The notes: a model not told the origin generated them from the letters alone. DNA of 14,048 bases from Rhodospirillaceae bacterium (GCA_030623425.1 JAUXMA010000011.1:1-14048), one strand, 5' to 3'. Positions 1-11,852 are shown, numbered from the stretch's first letter. Numbers and translations are program-made.

Positions 1-1
1 G

Positions 2-1957
2 GTGGTGGATGGCATTCCGGAAAAGCAACCGGACGTGACCGAGGAACGGCGGGGGCCGCGCACCGACGCGCCGGAAAAAGCCATCGACGGCTTCCTCGGC
101 TCGCTCGGCCTGACGCTGAACGAAGTGGAAAAGAGGGAGACGCCGAAGGGCGCCTTTTACTTCGCCGTCATCGAAAAGAAGGGGCAATTCACAAGGGAAG
201 TCCTTCCGGAAATTATTTTTTCGGCGATATACTCAATGCCATGGCCCAAGTCCATGCGCTGGAGCAATGGCCAAGCTACTTGGGTTCGCCCACTGCATTC
301 CGTTCTGACTATTTTCGATGGTGCAAAGCTTGATTTAGAACCTCACGGAGGTGGTTTGGATACTTTACTTTTTCCAACCAAAGTGAAGTTTGGAGTCAAT
401 GAGTCATCGGGCCACCGCTTCCTTGCACCCAAGTCCTTTGAGGTCAAAGACTTCGCCGACTACAAGAAGAAGCTCCGGCAGGCCAAGGTCATGCTCGACG
501 GCGGCGAACGGCGGGCGAAAATCCTCGCCGACGCCAACAAGCTAGCCAAGAAGGCGGGTCTCGTGCTCCGGGACGACCCGGCCCTCCTGGCCGAGGTCGC
601 CGGCCTCGTCGAATGGCCGGTGGCGCTGATGGGGACCATCGACGAGGCTTTCATGGGCCTGCCCCGGGAAGTCCTGACCACGGCCATGCGCCACCACCAG
701 AAGTATTTCGCGCTGGAGGACAGGAAGGGGGAACTGGCGCCGCGTTTCGTTGTCGTCGCCAACACCGAGGCCGGCGACGGCGGCAAGGCCATCGTCGCCG
801 GCAACGAGCGCGTTCTCCGGGCGCGGTTGGCCGACGCCGAGTTCTTTTGGCGCCAGGACCGCAAGGCGACCCTCGAAAGCCGCCTGCCGGCGCTCGAGGA
901 TCGGGTGTTCCATGCCAAACTGGGTTCCGATTACGAGAAGGTCGAGCGCATCGGCAAGCTGGCGGCGGACTTGGGCCAACTCATTGCCGGCGCCGAGCAA
1001 GCGCTGGTCGGGCGCGCCGCCTTGCTGTGCAAGGCCGACCTGTCCACGGAGATGGTCGGCGAGTTTCCGGAACTGCAAGGAATCATGGGCCGCTATTACG
1101 CCGTCGCCGACGGCGAGAAGGCGGAAGTGGCGGCGGCCGTCGGCGAGCACTATTCGCCGCAAGGGCCGAACGACACCTGCCCGACGGCGCCGGTCAGCGT
1201 CGCCGTGTCGCTCGCCGACAAGATCGATACCCTGGTCGGTTTCTTCGGCATCGATGAAAAACCGACCGGCTCCAAGGACCCTTACGCGCTCCGCCGCGCC
1301 GCCTTGGGGGTGATCCGGCTGATCATCGAAAACAACCTCCGCCTTCCCCTTATCGACATCTTCGACAAGGCGGATTTCGCCTACGCCAAGACTTCCCATG
1401 CCCCCGAGGTCAACCTTCAATCCCGCCGCCTTCTTTTTTTCTTCGCCGAGCGCCTGAAAGTGCATTTGCGGGAGAAAGGCGTCCGCCACGACCATATCGA
1501 CGCTGTTTTCGCCCTCGACGGCGAGGACGATCTGGTGCGGTTGCTGGCCCGGGTCGAGGCTTTGGGAAGGTTTCTCGACAGCGACGACGGAGCCAATCTG
1601 TTGACCGCTTACAAGCGCGCCGCCAATATCCTTCGCATCGAAGAAAAAAAAGATGCTAAAAGTTACCGCGGTGAACCGGATGCCGGCCTATTTCAACAGG
1701 CCGAGGAATCCAGCCTCCACGGCAAGCTCGACCGCGCCATGCCCCGCATCGCCGGGGCGCTGAAAGATGAAAAATTTGCCGTCGCGATGGCGGAGTTGGC
1801 CCGGCTGCGCCAATCCGTGGACATTTTTTTTGATGAGGTGACGGTCAATTGCGGCGACGAAAAGCTCAGGGAAAACCGCCTGAAACTGTTATCGCGGATA
1901 CGTGCAACCATGGAACAGGTCGCCGACTTTAATAAAATCGAAGGAGGAGAAAAATGA
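2..1957 (+). CDS. glyS: Glycine--tRNA ligase beta subunit (5'-truncated by window edge)
   Basis: This is the beta subunit of the heterotetrameric bacterial glycyl-tRNA synthetase, which with the alpha subunit GlyQ charges tRNA-Gly in the cytoplasm. The visible 651 residues begin at what is normally about residue 55 of a protein near 700 aa (the '[14 protein letters not shown]' stretch), so the true start is upstream and the first GTG is not a real start. Family signatures are KSMRW and [21 protein letters not shown] (residues 230-236 of the visible part), and [18 protein letters not shown] (343-360, in the HD-like region). The C-terminal DALR-type tRNA-binding region ends in [12 protein letters not shown]. 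The stop codon overlaps the ATG of the next gene. The tract at about 185-455 is much less GC-rich than the rest and uses different codons, yet the frame stays open. GlyQ is expected just off the left edge. Confidence 0.96.
   Translation: MVDGIPEKQPDVTEERRGPRTDAPEKAIDGFLGSLGLTLNEVEKRETPKGAFYFAVIEKKGQFTREVLPEIIFSAIYSMPWPKSMRWSNGQATWVRPLHSVLTIFDGAKLDLEPHGGGLDTLLFPTKVKFGVNESSGHRFLAPKSFEVKDFADYKKKLRQAKVMLDGGERRAKILADANKLAKKAGLVLRDDPALLAEVAGLVEWPVALMGTIDEAFMGLPREVLTTAMRHHQKYFALEDRKGELAPRFVVVANTEAGDGGKAIVAGNERVLRARLADAEFFWRQDRKATLESRLPALEDRVFHAKLGSDYEKVERIGKLAADLGQLIAGAEQALVGRAALLCKADLSTEMVGEFPELQGIMGRYYAVADGEKAEVAAAVGEHYSPQGPNDTCPTAPVSVAVSLADKIDTLVGFFGIDEKPTGSKDPYALRRAALGVIRLIIENNLRLPLIDIFDKADFAYAKTSHAPEVNLQSRRLLFFFAERLKVHLREKGVRHDHIDAVFALDGEDDLVRLLARVEALGRFLDSDDGANLLTAYKRAANILRIEEKKDAKSYRGEPDAGLFQQAEESSLHGKLDRAMPRIAGALKDEKFAVAMAELARLRQSVDIFFDEVTVNCGDEKLRENRLKLLSRIRATMEQVADFNKIEGGEK
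185..455. other. Low-GC mosaic tract inside glyS
   Basis: Hand counts for 181-240, 241-300, 301-360 and 361-420 give about 45, 58, 45 and 43% GC, against clearly GC-rich flanks. Codons such as TTA, ACT, TTT and AAT are common here and rare on both sides. The encoded stretch between WVRPLHS and GHRFLAP also looks unlike the usual GlyS sequence, with [17 protein letters not shown] where a shorter Gly-rich, TRG-like stretch is typical. This fits a recombined or gene-converted segment, or a chimeric assembly join. The edges are approximate. Confidence 0.6.
1941..1948 (+). promoter_or_regulatory. Strong Shine-Dalgarno of ppdK inside the glyS end
   Basis: The sequence AAGGAGGA lies within the last codons of glyS, with five bases between it and the ppdK ATG at 1954. 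That ATG overlaps the glyS TGA (ATGA, 1954-1957). This fixes the ppdK start and implies translational coupling in one transcript. Confidence 0.85.
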
Positions 1958-4629
1958 CCAAGTGGGTTTACACCTTTGGCAACGCAAGCGCCGAGGGCGG
2001 CGCCGTCATGCGCAATCTGCTCGGCGGCAAGGGCGCCAACCTGGCCGAGATGAGCAGCCTCGGCCTGCCGGTGCCGCCGGGATTCTCCATAACCACGGAA
2101 GTCTGCACCTATTATTCCAAACACGGCGACACCTATCCCGAAGACATGAAACCCCAGGCCGACGAAGCGATGGCCGGAATCGAGAAGATCATCGGCAGCA
2201 AGTTCGGCGATCCCGACAACGCCTTGCTGGTGTCCATCCGCTCGGGCGCCCGCGCCTCCATGCCCGGCATGATGGACACGGTGTTGAACTTAGGCCTCAA
2301 CGACGAAACCGTCATCGGCCTGGCCAAGGCGAGCGGCGACGAACGTTTCACCTATGACAGCTACCGCCGGTTCATCCAGATGTACGGCAACGTGGTGCTG
2401 GGCCTCGGTTCCGACTTGTTTGAAGATATCCTCGATACCCACAAGCACGACCACGGCCACACCATGGATATCGACCTGATCGGCGAGGACTGGAAGGCCG
2501 TGGCCGGGAAATATCTGGTCATGGTGGAAAAGGAACTGGGCGAGCCGTTCCCGCAAGATCCCCAAGAACAGCTCTGGGGCGCCATCGGCGCCGTCTTCAG
2601 CTCGTGGATGAACAAACGGGCCATCACCTACCGCAAGCTGCACGATATCCCCGAGGAGTGGGGCACGGCGGTCAACGTCCAGGCCATGGTCTTCGGCAAC
2701 ATGGGCGACGACTGCGCCACCGGCGTTTGCTTCACCCGCAATCCGGCCACCGGCGAGAACGCTTATTACGGCGAATTCCTGCCCAACGCCCAGGGCGAGG
2801 ACGTGGTCGCCGGCATCCGCACGCCCCAGCCCCTGACCATCGCCGAGAAAAAGATCACCGGCTCCGATCTGCCGTCCATGGAAGAAACCCTGCCCAAACT
2901 CTATGACCAGCTGGTTTCGGTGCGCGCCAAGCTGGAACGGCATTACAAGGACATGCAGGACATGGAATTCACCGTCCAGAAGAACAAGCTGTGGATGCTG
3001 CAGACCCGCACCGGCAAGCGCACGGCGAAGGCGTCGTTCAAGATCGCCGTCGACATGCATGACGAAGGGTTGATCGACAAGGCCGAAGCCGTCCGCCGCG
3101 TCGACCCGGCGCAACTCGACCAGCTTCTCCATCCGACCCTCGATCCGAAGGCGGAGCGCACCGTCCTGGCCAAGGGCTTGCCGGCCTCGCCGGGGGCGGC
3201 GTCGGGGAAGGTGGTGTTCAACGCCGATGACGCCGAGGCATGGGTCGGGAATGGCGAAAAAGTGATCCTGGTGCGCATCGAAACCAGCCCCGAAGACATC
3301 GGCGGCATGCACGTCGCGGAAGGGATTCTGACCACCCGTGGCGGCATGACCAGCCATGCCGCGGTGGTGGCGCGCGGCATGGGGACGCCCTGCGTGTCCG
3401 GGGCCGGCGATTTGCGGGTCGATTACACCGCCAAGACCCTGACGGCGGGCAACGTCGTTATCAAGGAAGGCGACATCATCACCATTGACGGCAGCAGCGG
3501 CGAGGTGATGGAGGGGCTGATCCCGACCATCCAGCCGGAGATGTCCGGTGATTTCGCCCGGCTCATGGAATGGGTGGACGAATTCCGCACCATGGGCGTG
3601 CGCGCCAACGCCGATACGCCGGCCGACGCCAAGATGGCGCGTGAGTTCGGCGCCGAGGGCATCGGCCTGGTCCGCACCGAGCACATGTTTTTCGACCCCC
3701 AACGCATCATCCACATGCGCGAAGTGATCGTCGCCAAGGACGAGACCCAACGCCGCGCGGCGGTCGACAAGCTTTTACCCTATCAACGGCGGGACTTCGT
3801 CGACCTGTTCGCCATCATGGACGGACTGCCGGTGACGATCCGCCTCCTCGACCCGCCGTTGCACGAATTCCTGCCCCATACGGAAGAGGGCATGGCCGAA
3901 GTCGCCAAAGCCGCCGGCACCGACGTCGCCGCCGTCAAGGCCCGCGCCGCCCAATTGCACGAGCTGAACCCCATGCTCGGCCATCGCGGCTGCCGTCTCG
4001 GCATTACCTACCCGGAAATCTACGAGATGCAGGCGCGCGCCATCTTCGAAGCGGCGGCGGCGGTCGTCAAGGCGGGCAAGTCGGTGAAGCCAGAGGTGAT
4101 GATCCCCTTGGTCAGCCTGAAAAAGGAGTTCGAAATCCTCAAGGAGGCGGTCGAAAAGATGGCCGCCGAAGTGATGAAAGCGGAACAAGTCAAATTCGAT
4201 TACCTGGTCGGCACCATGATCGAACTGCCCAGCGCCGCGTTGCGTGCCGGTGAAATCGCCAAAACCGCCCAATTTTTCAGTTTCGGCACCAATGACCTGA
4301 CGCAGACCACTTTCGGTCTTTCGCGCGACGACGCCGGCCCGTTCATCCAGATCTACCTCGACAAGGGGATCATGGAAAGCGATCCCTTTATCACCATCGA
4401 ACAGGACAGCGTCGGCGAATTGGTCCGGATCGGCGCCGACCGCGGCCGGCAAACCCGGCCGGACATAAAAATCGGCATTTGCGGCGAGCACGGCGGCGAC
4501 CCGGCCACCGTCCACTTTTGCCAGAAGGTGGGATTGGACTACGTTTCCTGCTCGCCCTACCGGGTGCCCATTGCGCGCCTGGCGGCGGCGCAGGCGGCCT
4601 TGGGCGTGGAAGCCGAGACCAACGCCTGA
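1954..4629 (+). CDS. ppdK: Pyruvate, phosphate dikinase
   Basis: PPDK interconverts pyruvate + ATP + Pi and phosphoenolpyruvate + AMP + PPi in the cytoplasm, linking glycolysis and gluconeogenesis. The protein has 891 residues, about the family length, and looks complete. The N-terminal ATP-grasp domain carries [10 protein letters not shown] (24-33) and [17 protein letters not shown] (about 94-110). The swivelling phosphohistidine domain has [15 protein letters not shown] with the phosphorylated histidine at residue 468. The C-terminal PEP/pyruvate TIM-barrel has the MIELPSAA and [10 protein letters not shown] motifs and the acid/base cysteine in ICGEHGGDP at residue 843. These match His455 and Cys831 of the Clostridium symbiosum enzyme with a constant offset of 12-13 residues. 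The start is set by the strong Shine-Dalgarno and the ATGA overlap with glyS. A glyS-ppdK pair is commonly seen in alphaproteobacteria. It converges with the minus-strand cluster after a 50-bp gap in which no clear terminator is visible. Confidence 0.98.
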   Translation: MTKWVYTFGNASAEGGAVMRNLLGGKGANLAEMSSLGLPVPPGFSITTEVCTYYSKHGDTYPEDMKPQADEAMAGIEKIIGSKFGDPDNALLVSIRSGARASMPGMMDTVLNLGLNDETVIGLAKASGDERFTYDSYRRFIQMYGNVVLGLGSDLFEDILDTHKHDHGHTMDIDLIGEDWKAVAGKYLVMVEKELGEPFPQDPQEQLWGAIGAVFSSWMNKRAITYRKLHDIPEEWGTAVNVQAMVFGNMGDDCATGVCFTRNPATGENAYYGEFLPNAQGEDVVAGIRTPQPLTIAEKKITGSDLPSMEETLPKLYDQLVSVRAKLERHYKDMQDMEFTVQKNKLWMLQTRTGKRTAKASFKIAVDMHDEGLIDKAEAVRRVDPAQLDQLLHPTLDPKAERTVLAKGLPASPGAASGKVVFNADDAEAWVGNGEKVILVRIETSPEDIGGMHVAEGILTTRGGMTSHAAVVARGMGTPCVSGAGDLRVDYTAKTLTAGNVVIKEGDIITIDGSSGEVMEGLIPTIQPEMSGDFARLMEWVDEFRTMGVRANADTPADAKMAREFGAEGIGLVRTEHMFFDPQRIIHMREVIVAKDETQRRAAVDKLLPYQRRDFVDLFAIMDGLPVTIRLLDPPLHEFLPHTEEGMAEVAKAAGTDVAAVKARAAQLHELNPMLGHRGCRLGITYPEIYEMQARAIFEAAAAVVKAGKSVKPEVMIPLVSLKKEFEILKEAVEKMAAEVMKAEQVKFDYLVGTMIELPSAALRAGEIAKTAQFFSFGTNDLTQTTFGLSRDDAGPFIQIYLDKGIMESDPFITIEQDSVGELVRIGADRGRQTRPDIKIGICGEHGGDPATVHFCQKVGLDYVSCSPYRVPIARLAAAQAALGVEAETNA

Positions 4630-4679
4630 CGGCGGCGCCAAGGCCCGGCCCGCGTCCTTTTCGCCCTAACTACGAATAT

Positions 4680-5435
4680 TCACCGGCCGGCGAAGCCGAC
4701 GCGTCCGGCCATGGGTAGTTTCAACGCCAGGCCCTTGGCGTCGACGCCGAAGGTGAGGCCGAGCAGGTTCACTTCCACCCCTTCCTCGATCCCGACCAGC
4801 AGGCCCAAAAGGCCGAACAGGGAAACCTGGTAGCCGGTGCCGCTGGGGGCGCGGGCGAAAAAGGTGCCGGAAAGGTAATCCTTGCCGATGGCGGTCGGCG
4901 GCAGGTCGAGTTTGAGCTCCGGCACGGCGCGGCCAATGAAGGCGGTGAAGGTATTGGAGTTGGGGCCGGGCCAGAGCCGGTATTTGCCGTTATAGGGATA
5001 ACGCCGGGCCGCCTCGGCGATGCGTTCGATGATGGCGTCGACGCCGTCGCCGCGCAGATCGGCGATAATGTCCGGTTCCGACCCGAACCAGCGGGCATCC
5101 GGCGGCCGGTTGTGGACGATGAGCGCCGAAAGGCCGCGATAGAGGCGCCAGCCGATGACTTCGTAAACGCTGAACGCATCGGCGCCGGTTGGTTTTACGG
5201 CGATCCAGCTGTGCACCGCGAAGGCGCCGCGCCAGCTCCAGGCGCGGGCCGTGTAAACCTGGACGACGGCTTCCGGCGTCAGCGCCGGGTCCGGGGCGAT
5301 GCCGGTGGGCTCGCGGCTGGCCGTGCGCCAGTCACGGCCATGACCGGCCGCCACAAGGCAAAGGCCGCGGCGGCGCCGGCAAGCAGCAGCAGCGTCGATA
5401 TGAAAACGTTTCTCCATCCCATGACTTTTCAGCAT
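4680..5435 (-). CDS. DUF3750-family envelope protein, probable N-terminal frameshift
   Basis: The body of the protein matches the DUF3750 family, of unknown function, as I recall its conserved blocks: AWSWRGAFAVHSWIAVKP (about 65-82 of 251), YEVIGW, RWFGSEPDIIADLRG, WPGPNSNTF (155-163) and LPPTAIGKDYLSG. Members usually begin with a membrane-anchor or signal-like helix. Here the in-frame N-terminus (starts at 5435 or 5417) is polar and arginine-rich (ACRRRRG) and has no such helix. In the neighbouring frame, an ORF starting at ATG 5422 encodes MGWRNVFISTLLLLAGAAAA then FALWRPVMAV, a typical leader, and stops at 5279. A single-base deletion or a missing base somewhere around 5290-5345 would join the two. 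The function is unknown. It is the last gene of a likely three-gene minus-strand cluster. No strong ribosome site marks any of the starts, so the start is uncertain. Confidence 0.8.
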   Translation of the reverse strand: MLKSHGMEKRFHIDAAAACRRRRGLCLVAAGHGRDWRTASREPTGIAPDPALTPEAVVQVYTARAWSWRGAFAVHSWIAVKPTGADAFSVYEVIGWRLYRGLSALIVHNRPPDARWFGSEPDIIADLRGDGVDAIIERIAEAARRYPYNGKYRLWPGPNSNTFTAFIGRAVPELKLDLPPTAIGKDYLSGTFFARAPSGTGYQVSLFGLLGLLVGIEEGVEVNLLGLTFGVDAKGLALKLPMAGRVGFAGR

Positions 5436-5476
5436 CCCCGCGGCGAACAGGATTCATCGGAACCGCCGGCGGAAAA

Positions 5477-5692
5477 TCAGAATTGCGAAGGGGTAAAGTC
5501 CCGGTCGGAGCTTTCCGGCTTTTTGCCGGCGGCCGCCTTTTCGGCGGGTGGGGAAGGTTCCTCCGCCGCCTTGCGCTTGCGTGGATTTGTGGCCGTGGCG
5601 GCCTGGGTCTTGACCATGCTCACGGACACCCAAACCGCCAGGATCAACGCGATTGCCACCAGGACCGCGAGAATGATCATGAGCCCCTTCAT
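5477..5692 (-). CDS. Small single-span membrane protein, hypothetical
   Basis: A 71-residue ORF. It starts MKGLMIILAVLVAIALILAV, giving one strong transmembrane helix at about residues 3-26. A hydrophilic tail rich in Lys, Pro, Ala and Glu follows (RKRKAAEEPSPP, KKPESSDRD) and ends in PSQF. Codon use is GC-rich in third positions like its neighbours, which supports real coding. The positive RKRK after the helix suggests an N-out or signal-anchor arrangement with the tail in the cytoplasm, but orientation is not certain. It lies 41 bp upstream of the DUF3750 gene and 33 bp downstream of another small membrane protein on the same strand, so the three may be one operon. I recognise no family. 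No good Shine-Dalgarno is visible upstream of the ATG. Confidence 0.6.
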   Translation of the reverse strand: MKGLMIILAVLVAIALILAVWVSVSMVKTQAATATNPRKRKAAEEPSPPAEKAAAGKKPESSDRDFTPSQF

Positions 5693-5725
5693 GGAAGCGA
5701 CTATAATTCGTAAAACCGGGCGTGG

Positions 5726-5929
5726 TCAAATGGCGTTCAGGGACTGGGCGCCGGTTTTTTGACCGCCGGCGCCAAGGCTTCGTCCCGGCCCGTGCGAAAC
5801 GTGCTGGCTGAAACTGGCGGCGAAGGCGGCGCCGGCGGCGGCGGCAAAGAGGACCGTCAACGGAAAGCGAAAGCGGGAAAGGATGGGATGGCGGGCTTGT
5901 AAAAATTTCGATTGCCGGGAGTTCTCCAT
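5726..5929 (-). CDS. Small membrane protein, hypothetical
   Basis: A 67-residue ORF with a basic N-terminus (RQSKFLQARHPILSRFRF) and one alanine-rich hydrophobic helix at about residues 22-41 (PLTVLFAAAAGAAFAASF). A short Gly/Ser-rich tail follows. Third codon positions are mostly C or G, as in neighbouring genes. It would be the first gene of the minus-strand cluster and is divergent from the cyclic-nucleotide gene. Its start lies beside the only non-coding gap that could hold the cluster's promoter. No family is recognised and the ribosome site is weak. It could be a chance ORF, so the call is tentative. Confidence 0.45.
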   Translation of the reverse strand: MENSRQSKFLQARHPILSRFRFPLTVLFAAAAGAAFAASFSQHVSHGPGRSLGAGGQKTGAQSLNAI

Positions 5930-6073
5930 TGGTTAATTTTCCCGGCCAAGGAAATTCAGGAAAGGACATGGTGGACGGCCAATGGCGATGCTTTTAATGT
6001 CCGGGGAACATGGCGGGCGCGGCATCGGACGGACATTCTCGATGGCGCCGGTTCGCTCAAGGGAGAAAGTGAT
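5930..6073. promoter_or_regulatory. Divergent intergenic region
   Basis: This 144-bp stretch separates the minus-strand cluster from the plus-strand cyclic-nucleotide gene and should hold promoters for both. It is less GC-rich near the left end (TTGGTTAATTTT). I see no convincing -35/-10 pair. One plus frame stays open through it back to TTG 5912, but the predicted peptide is Trp-rich, has no ATG and does not look like the protein that follows. Confidence 0.4.
6059..6065 (+). promoter_or_regulatory. Shine-Dalgarno that sets a TTG start
   Basis: AAGGGAG lies eight bases before TTG 6074. No ATG exists in this frame between the upstream stop near 5900 and this point, so this is the best-supported start for the cyclic-nucleotide-binding protein. 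Confidence 0.5.
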
Positions 6074-7936
6074 TTGTGGTCTGACAAGAACATCGCTTAC
6101 GAGGTGCTGGTTGGCCAGGATAAACGCTGGATCATCGATTCCACTTACCGCGCCACACCCGAAGCCATGATCCGGGCGCAGGCCCTGTTGGAAACCAATC
6201 AGCACGACGCCGTCAGGGTGACCAGGGAAGAAGATGGCTCCGGGGAAGAGATCGTCTTCCAGAAGGAATGCGCCAAAAAAGCCGAGAAGCCGATCACCAT
6301 TTCGCCTATCGACGAGGCGTTCGTTTGCGCGGGCGTGGATGATTTCTGCGCCTTCGAGGCGCGTAAAACCGTTGGCCGCCTTCTCAGAAATTACCTTGAT
6401 GAACAAGGCATCACGGCGCTCGAACTCTTGCACAATCACCGGCACATCCGGCAATTGTCCCTGAGGGAAACCTTGCACAACCAGGCGATTCACAGGATCG
6501 CCTCCATCCAGGCGCGGGCCCTGGGTGAAGATTCCAAGGCCCGCAACGACCTGTTATACAAATTGGTGCGCCAGTTTACGGAGCGGGCCAGGGACACCGA
6601 GGACACCGGCAAGTACCTGGCGATACTCAAAAACAAGGGTCTGACGGCCGCCCTCGACGGCATTCGCCAAGCCTTCGCTCCCAGGTTCCGAGTTTTTTTC
6701 ACTGGCGCCGTGCTTGCCGCCTATGTCGGTCAAGCGCGTGAGTGGAAAAACAAACTGCTTCTGGTCATCGAACTGCTGGACAAAAAAACCGATGCCGAGG
6801 CGCTCGCCCATGTCGACGAAATCTGCGCCGAAATTGTCGACGGCGCCGAGGCCGTCAAGGACCTTCTTGGCCCCCAGCCGGACCTGATTTCGGCCCTTCG
6901 CATCATGGCCCAGTTGAGCGCCGGCCGATACCGCTCGGGAAAACCCGACGCAACCCTTCTCGACCGGTTCAACGCGGTGATGGCGCGTCATCGGATGCCG
7001 GCCACCCAGGGCGTGTTGTTGGAAAGGGTGGAGCGGGCGGTTTCAGGCACCCAGCCATTGACGCGGGAAAGCGACGAGACCGACAAGACCGCGTTTACCT
7101 CGCTGCTTGAAAACCTGATCGACTTCGGCGGCCTTGTCGGCGGCGGGAGGGTGAGCGAAGCCGTCACCCGCCGCGCCAGGATGGTGCTGAAAACCGGCGA
7201 CGACGATCTTTCGCCCGAGGAAGGCATCGCAAGCATTCTCGAGCTATTGCCCAATCGAGCGGTCAAGATCGGTTATTTGCTGGATCTGAGCCAGTCGGAA
7301 TTCGGCGCCAAGCATCGGATGGATGTCCTGAAAAGTCTCTTGGCCGTCGTCGAAAAAATATCGTCCATGACCGGACTCCTTCCCAAAGGAAGCTCCCGCC
7401 AAGACTTCGTCAGGGCGGTCAACGATCTGCGCCAACGCCTCGGTTCGGACGCCCTGGGCGAGGAGGTGGGGGCTTTGATCTCGAAAAAGCTCGACCGCCT
7501 GCTCGGCGATAAAGACAGGCAAGGGAAGGAAAGCCTCGAAACTCCCGTGAAAAAGGCGGCGGAACGGGGAAAGCCGGCAACCAAAACCATTGACCAACGG
7601 GTTTGCCGCGCCGGCGACGTCATTTTCCAGGAAGGCGACCCCGGTGACGAGGCCTTTTTTATCACCTCCGGAGAGGTTGAGATTTCGCTCAAATCGGGTG
7701 ATCGCGATATTATCATCGCGACGGTGGGGCGTGGCGACATCATCGGAGAAATGGCCCTGATCGACGATCAGCCGCGCATGGCGACGGCCAAGGCCCTGAC
7801 GGACGCGACGCTGTCGATCATTCCCCAGGAAGCCTTCAAAATTAGACTCGACCGGCTCGCCGAAGAGGACAGGATAATTCATCATTTGCTTGAAATTTTC
7901 GTCGACCGGCTCCGCGACCAGGCCCGCAACCTGTAA
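6074..7936 (+). CDS. Cyclic-nucleotide-binding-domain protein with long uncharacterised N-terminal region
   Basis: A 620-residue protein from TTG 6074; the frame stays open upstream to TTG 5912. The C-terminus, about residues 507-610, is a cNMP-binding beta-barrel: VIFQEGDPGDEAFFITSGEV followed by the phosphate-binding cassette GEMALIDDQPRMATAKA (558-574). The Glu (559) and Arg (568) that normally bind the cyclic phosphate and ribose are both present, so ligand binding is plausible. No helix-turn-helix follows the domain, so it is not a standard Crp/Fnr regulator. Residues 1 to about 60 look like a small alpha/beta domain (YEVLVGQDKRWIIDSTYRA). Residues about 75-490 appear almost wholly helical, and a charged linker (485-505) joins them to the sensor. 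There is no signal peptide, so it is probably cytoplasmic. The large N-terminal part matches no enzyme I recognise. It may be a cAMP- or cGMP-responsive scaffold, but that is inference. Confidence 0.8.
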   Translation: MWSDKNIAYEVLVGQDKRWIIDSTYRATPEAMIRAQALLETNQHDAVRVTREEDGSGEEIVFQKECAKKAEKPITISPIDEAFVCAGVDDFCAFEARKTVGRLLRNYLDEQGITALELLHNHRHIRQLSLRETLHNQAIHRIASIQARALGEDSKARNDLLYKLVRQFTERARDTEDTGKYLAILKNKGLTAALDGIRQAFAPRFRVFFTGAVLAAYVGQAREWKNKLLLVIELLDKKTDAEALAHVDEICAEIVDGAEAVKDLLGPQPDLISALRIMAQLSAGRYRSGKPDATLLDRFNAVMARHRMPATQGVLLERVERAVSGTQPLTRESDETDKTAFTSLLENLIDFGGLVGGGRVSEAVTRRARMVLKTGDDDLSPEEGIASILELLPNRAVKIGYLLDLSQSEFGAKHRMDVLKSLLAVVEKISSMTGLLPKGSSRQDFVRAVNDLRQRLGSDALGEEVGALISKKLDRLLGDKDRQGKESLETPVKKAAERGKPATKTIDQRVCRAGDVIFQEGDPGDEAFFITSGEVEISLKSGDRDIIIATVGRGDIIGEMALIDDQPRMATAKALTDATLSIIPQEAFKIRLDRLAEEDRIIHHLLEIFVDRLRDQARNL

Positions 7937-8021
7937 ACGGGACCGGGTCTTGGCGCTTCCCCGGCACCCCGCCATCCGACGAGCCGCATCCACCCATCGG
8001 CGTAACCGGCGAGTTCCTTAG

Positions 8022-11690
<3,669 letters not shown>

Positions 11691-11729
11691 CCAGGATCGC
11701 CTCGAAATGGGCGCAAAAAGGAATTTCAA

Positions 11730-11745
11730 GCCTCTTAACAGAGGC
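11730..11745. other. Small perfect hairpin downstream of the oxoprolinase gene
   Basis: GCCTCT-TAAC-AGAGGC forms a 6-bp stem with a 4-base loop, 40 bp after the oxoprolinase stop. No T-run follows it on the plus strand, so it is not a classical intrinsic terminator. It could stabilise the transcript 3' end or take part in a factor-dependent stop. Confidence 0.4.
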
Positions 11746-11801
11746 CAAGCTTCTCCCTGAACTGGCTTTCAATAAAATTAATCATCGGGAGGTTTATACT
11801 A

Positions 11802-11836
11802 GATATTCGTTCAAATTCATCATTTGACCGAATATC
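11802..11836. promoter_or_regulatory. Long imperfect inverted repeat, candidate operator upstream of tolC
   Basis: Two 15-base arms, GATATTCGTTCAAAT (11802-11816) and ATTTGACCGAATATC (11822-11836), pair at 14 of 15 positions around a 5-base centre (TCATC). The flanks add TAC/GTA pairs at 11797-11799 and 11839-11841. The repeat is AT-rich, lies in non-coding DNA and covers the candidate -35 box of the tolC promoter. It looks like a dimer-binding operator more than a terminator, since no T-tract follows. Confidence 0.6.
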
Positions 11837-11852
11837 ATGTATCATATACCAT
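11824..11852 (+). promoter_or_regulatory. Candidate sigma-70 type promoter of tolC
   Basis: TTGACC (11824-11829) matches 5 of 6 positions of the -35 consensus. A 17-bp spacer separates it from TACCAT (11847-11852), which matches 4 of 6 of the -10. It lies about 50 bp before the GTG start and overlaps the right arm of the inverted repeat. The surrounding 11760-11860 is strikingly AT-rich for this genome, so chance matches are possible. Confidence 0.4.

Noticed and set aside
542..1495. 317-codon minus-strand frame opposite glyS
   Set aside because: Same shadow effect; the glyS frame carries conserved family motifs throughout.
2290..3750. 486-codon minus-strand frame opposite ppdK
   Set aside because: It lies wholly within ppdK, is His/Asp/Gly-rich and low in motifs, and is a codon-bias shadow.
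5912..6073. N-terminal extension of the cyclic-nucleotide protein from TTG 5912
   Set aside because: The peptide is Trp-rich and unlike the domain that follows, overlaps the divergent gene, and has a poorer ribosome site than TTG 6074. Not fully excluded.
11730..11745. Intrinsic terminator for the oxoprolinase gene
   Set aside because: The stem is perfect but only 6 bp and no T-tract follows on the plus strand.
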